DNA from: Malonomonas rubra
GTDB taxonomy: Bacteria > Desulfobacterota > Desulfuromonadia > Desulfuromonadales > Geopsychrobacteraceae
Assembly (NCBI RefSeq): GCF_003247215.1
Contig: NZ_QKAP01000052.1
Coordinates: forward strand, 1 to 43,922
Direction: 5' to 3'
DNA length: 43,922 nucleotides
Position numbers and translations under genes: made by a program. The notes under the pieces are model-generated. The model had not been told where the DNA came from. It saw only the letters and a list, made by a program, of their open reading frames with translations, and did not search any database. Shown here in pieces: positions 42,572 through 43,922 of this stretch; the first letter of the stretch is position 1; every line of letters begins with the position of its first letter.

Positions 42572-43394
42572 GTACCTTTACAAGAGTAAAAAAATCGAGT
42601 TTCTCGCGCGACTAGCTACACGGGGCCCTGCACTGGCGCAACGTTTCATTGATGGCTATCAGGCCAAACAGAGCGACGGGGAAATGCCTTGGACAACTAC
42701 ACTCAAGCCGCTATCCGAAGCGAAACTTGCAATCGTAACCACTTCTGGTATTCATCACGGCGATCAGCGACCATTCGACATGCTCGATAAAAATGGTGAT
42801 CCCAGTTACCGCAAACTGAATGGGGAGACACTCTTCGATGATTACAAGATTACCCATGACTATTACGATCACACTGACGCACGTTAAGACCCGAACATTA
42901 TCTTCCCACTCGACCGACTCCGAGAGCTGGCCAGCGAAGGAACCATCGGCAAGCTTGCAGCGAGCTATTATGCCTTCATGGGGCACATTGACGGGGAACA
43001 TATCGACACGTTGGTCTACACGACAGCGAAAGACGTCGCGCAAAAACTTAAAGAGGACGAGGTTGAGGTGGTTTTATTAACTCCTGCTTGAGGAATCTGC
43101 AATCAATCCTACGGATTGATTCAAAGAGAGATTGAAAAGGTCGGCATTGCGACAATCGGAATTTCGATCGTCAGAGAATACACGGAGAACGTTCAACCCC
43201 CGAGGACGGTTTTTCTGCGCTGGCCATTTGGTCATCCGCTCGGAGAACCAGGGAATATAGAGCAACAGAGAACTATTGTGTTAGAAGCCTTACGAGCGCT
43301 TTACCAGCTAGCAGAACCGGGATCCAACATCGATCTTCCTTATCGCTGGAAGCGTGAAAAATATGCTGGCAAGCAAGTAGATGTAGCAGCTTAA
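42568..43394 (+). pseudogene. GrdB-like selenoprotein gene with an in-frame TGA and two lesions
   Basis: The frames join to about 275 residues resembling the glycine/sarcosine/betaine reductase selenoprotein B family: WTTTLKPLSEAKLAIVTTSG, HHGDQRPFD, ITHDYYDHTDA, IIFPLDRLRELASEGTIG, FMGHIDG, VEVVLLTPA-U-GICNQSYGLIQREIE, GISIVREYTENVQPPRTVFLR. The TGA at 43089-43091 lies in U-x-x-C context. Two other lesions are seen: one A missing in the A7 run at 42588-42594 (frame restored by adding one A), and TAA at 42885-42887 after DHTDAR. Unless these are sequence errors, the gene is inactive. The start overlaps the rhodanese stop by 4 bp. Confidence 0.75.
43089..43121 (+). promoter_or_regulatory. Candidate SECIS hairpin after in-frame TGA
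   Basis: The TGA is followed by AATCAATCC (43101-43109), a 3-nt centre and GGATTGATT (43113-43121), a perfect 9-bp stem. The loop lies about 19 nt after the TGA, in the distance range of bacterial SECIS elements. The loop sequence has not been compared with known SelB-binding loops. The hairpin alone is not proof. Confidence 0.55.
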
Positions 43395-43619
43395 ACACCG
43401 GGTCGCGAATTGGCATTGGGCATAGAACAAGGCATCGTTGGCAGTGACGTGCCCTCATCAAATATGGTCCTAAGCATTCACATTGTCTTGGATCGGTTTG
43501 ATGGGTGGCGCGGCACGTAGCCATAGCCATCCCACCGTTTGTGAATACAAATAACAAAACAGTCTGTCAGTGTGGTGCCGGCTCTTTTTAGGATAATATA
43601 AATTTATCAAATTGGCTCG
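43395..43619. other. Gap between the selenoprotein relic and repeat copy E
   Basis: About 225 bp. I see no gene, terminator or recognisable repeat apart from the start of copy E. Confidence 0.4.
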
Positions 43620-43734
43620 TAGCACATCCCGATAGCGCACCTAGACCCAAACCAGAGACCGTTCGCTACCTGTTGCTCGCTTCTTTGTGTTACCAGCCAG
43701 AGGCTACGCTCCGACGGGCGGTATAGGTAGCACG
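43620..43734 (-). repeat. tRNA-Pro-like repeat, copy E
   Basis: Plus-strand GCGCACCTAGACCCAAACCAGAG, insert with ACCGTTCGCTACC, then GTGTTACCAGCCAGAGGCTACGCTCCGACGGGCGGTATAGGTA. The acceptor-like CGCTCCG (43707-43713) and the flank ACGGGCGGTATAGGTA (43714-43729) match copy A. Confidence 0.78.
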
Positions 43735-43779
43735 GATGCAAATGTAGAGTGATTTTTAAAGGTAAGATCGGCGATGATA

Positions 43780-43922
43780 TTAACCTTTGCCTTTACCTTT
43801 GCTCTTGCTTTTCTGGCTTTTTGAGTTGTGGTTGTTCTTGCTTGTTTTGGTACCAAGATCATTGTTGTTCTTCAAGTCTTTAAACTGGCTCGAGCCTGGT
43901 TTAATTCCTAGGTTTTTTGCAA
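43780..43922 (-). CDS. C-terminal end of a Lys/Asn-rich protein (partial)
   Basis: The minus-strand frame runs off the right end of the window. It encodes about 46 residues, AKNLGIKPGSSQFKDLK and then a lysine-, asparagine- and serine-rich tail ending KSKGKGKG. No other open frame at this edge is as long. The composition fits a nucleic-acid-binding or disordered tail. Family cannot be told. Confidence 0.5.
   Translation of the reverse strand, partial: AKNLGIKPGSSQFKDLKNNNDLGTKTSKNNHNSKSQKSKSKGKGKG

Overview
The window looks like chromosomal DNA of an acetate-oxidising, metal- or sulfur-reducing member of the Desulfuromonadales (Geobacter/Desulfuromonas/Pelobacter-like). This is an inference from gene content and order, because no species marker can be searched here. 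The supporting features are ntrX-ntrY-lpxC, a UbiB kinase next to a phasin-like protein, queH, ruvCAB beside yebC, GlpX-type fructose-1,6-bisphosphatase, two acetyl-CoA hydrolase/succinyl:acetate CoA-transferase paralogs, MlaA/MlaC with a TIGR04073 protein, and a GrdB-like selenoprotein relic.

Layout. The window opens on the 5S rRNA that ends an rRNA operon, its terminator and an IS110-type transposase remnant. From about 0.8 to 15.7 kb almost everything is on the minus strand: ntrX/ntrY, lpxC, ubiB/phasin, queH, a 760-residue unknown protein, ruvB-ruvA-ruvC, yebC, a cytidylate-kinase-like/BON protein and glpX. From 15.9 to 22.5 kb come a MidA-type methyltransferase, an Nfu-type Fe-S scaffold, an HTH/NosL-like fusion, a DUF362 ferredoxin protein, YjbQ, a membrane-anchored lipase-like hydrolase, XerC and a 2-Cys peroxiredoxin. 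From 22.9 to 27.1 kb two paralogous CoA-transferases each have their own promoter, a leader of about 190 nt and a terminator. From 27.2 to 32 kb lie bamD, crcB-DUF190, a TerB-like protein, an rRNA-methylase-like protein, mlaA-mlaC and a TIGR04073 protein.

From about 32.3 kb to the end the character changes to an accessory region with short genes in mixed orientation, long non-coding gaps, pseudogenes and an IS3-family element. Its main feature is a family of six imperfect repeats of about 65-135 bp (near 33.43, 36.81, 37.48, 39.98, 41.27 and 43.62 kb). All lie in the same orientation and all appear to derive from a proline tRNA gene. Five carry an extra hairpin segment between the D-arm and the anticodon arm. 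One keeps a perfect acceptor stem, a T-arm and an encoded CCA. Small gene groups sit between consecutive repeats (SET+GNAT+PilZ; DUF202-like; membrane protein+IS3; DUF2325+broken lipoprotein; rhodanese+selenoprotein relic), which resembles a cassette array. I consider this the strongest candidate for something undescribed.

Two other points stand out. A GrdB-like gene has an in-frame TGA in a U-x-x-C context followed by a 9-bp hairpin (a candidate SECIS), but also a frameshift in an A7 run and a TAA stop. A DUF2325 gene exists as one intact copy with a promoter and one decayed copy 7 kb away. In the core region, the two CoA-transferase promoters share a GTATAC element between -35 and -10, and their leaders share an inverted repeat, pointing to common control of acetate metabolism.
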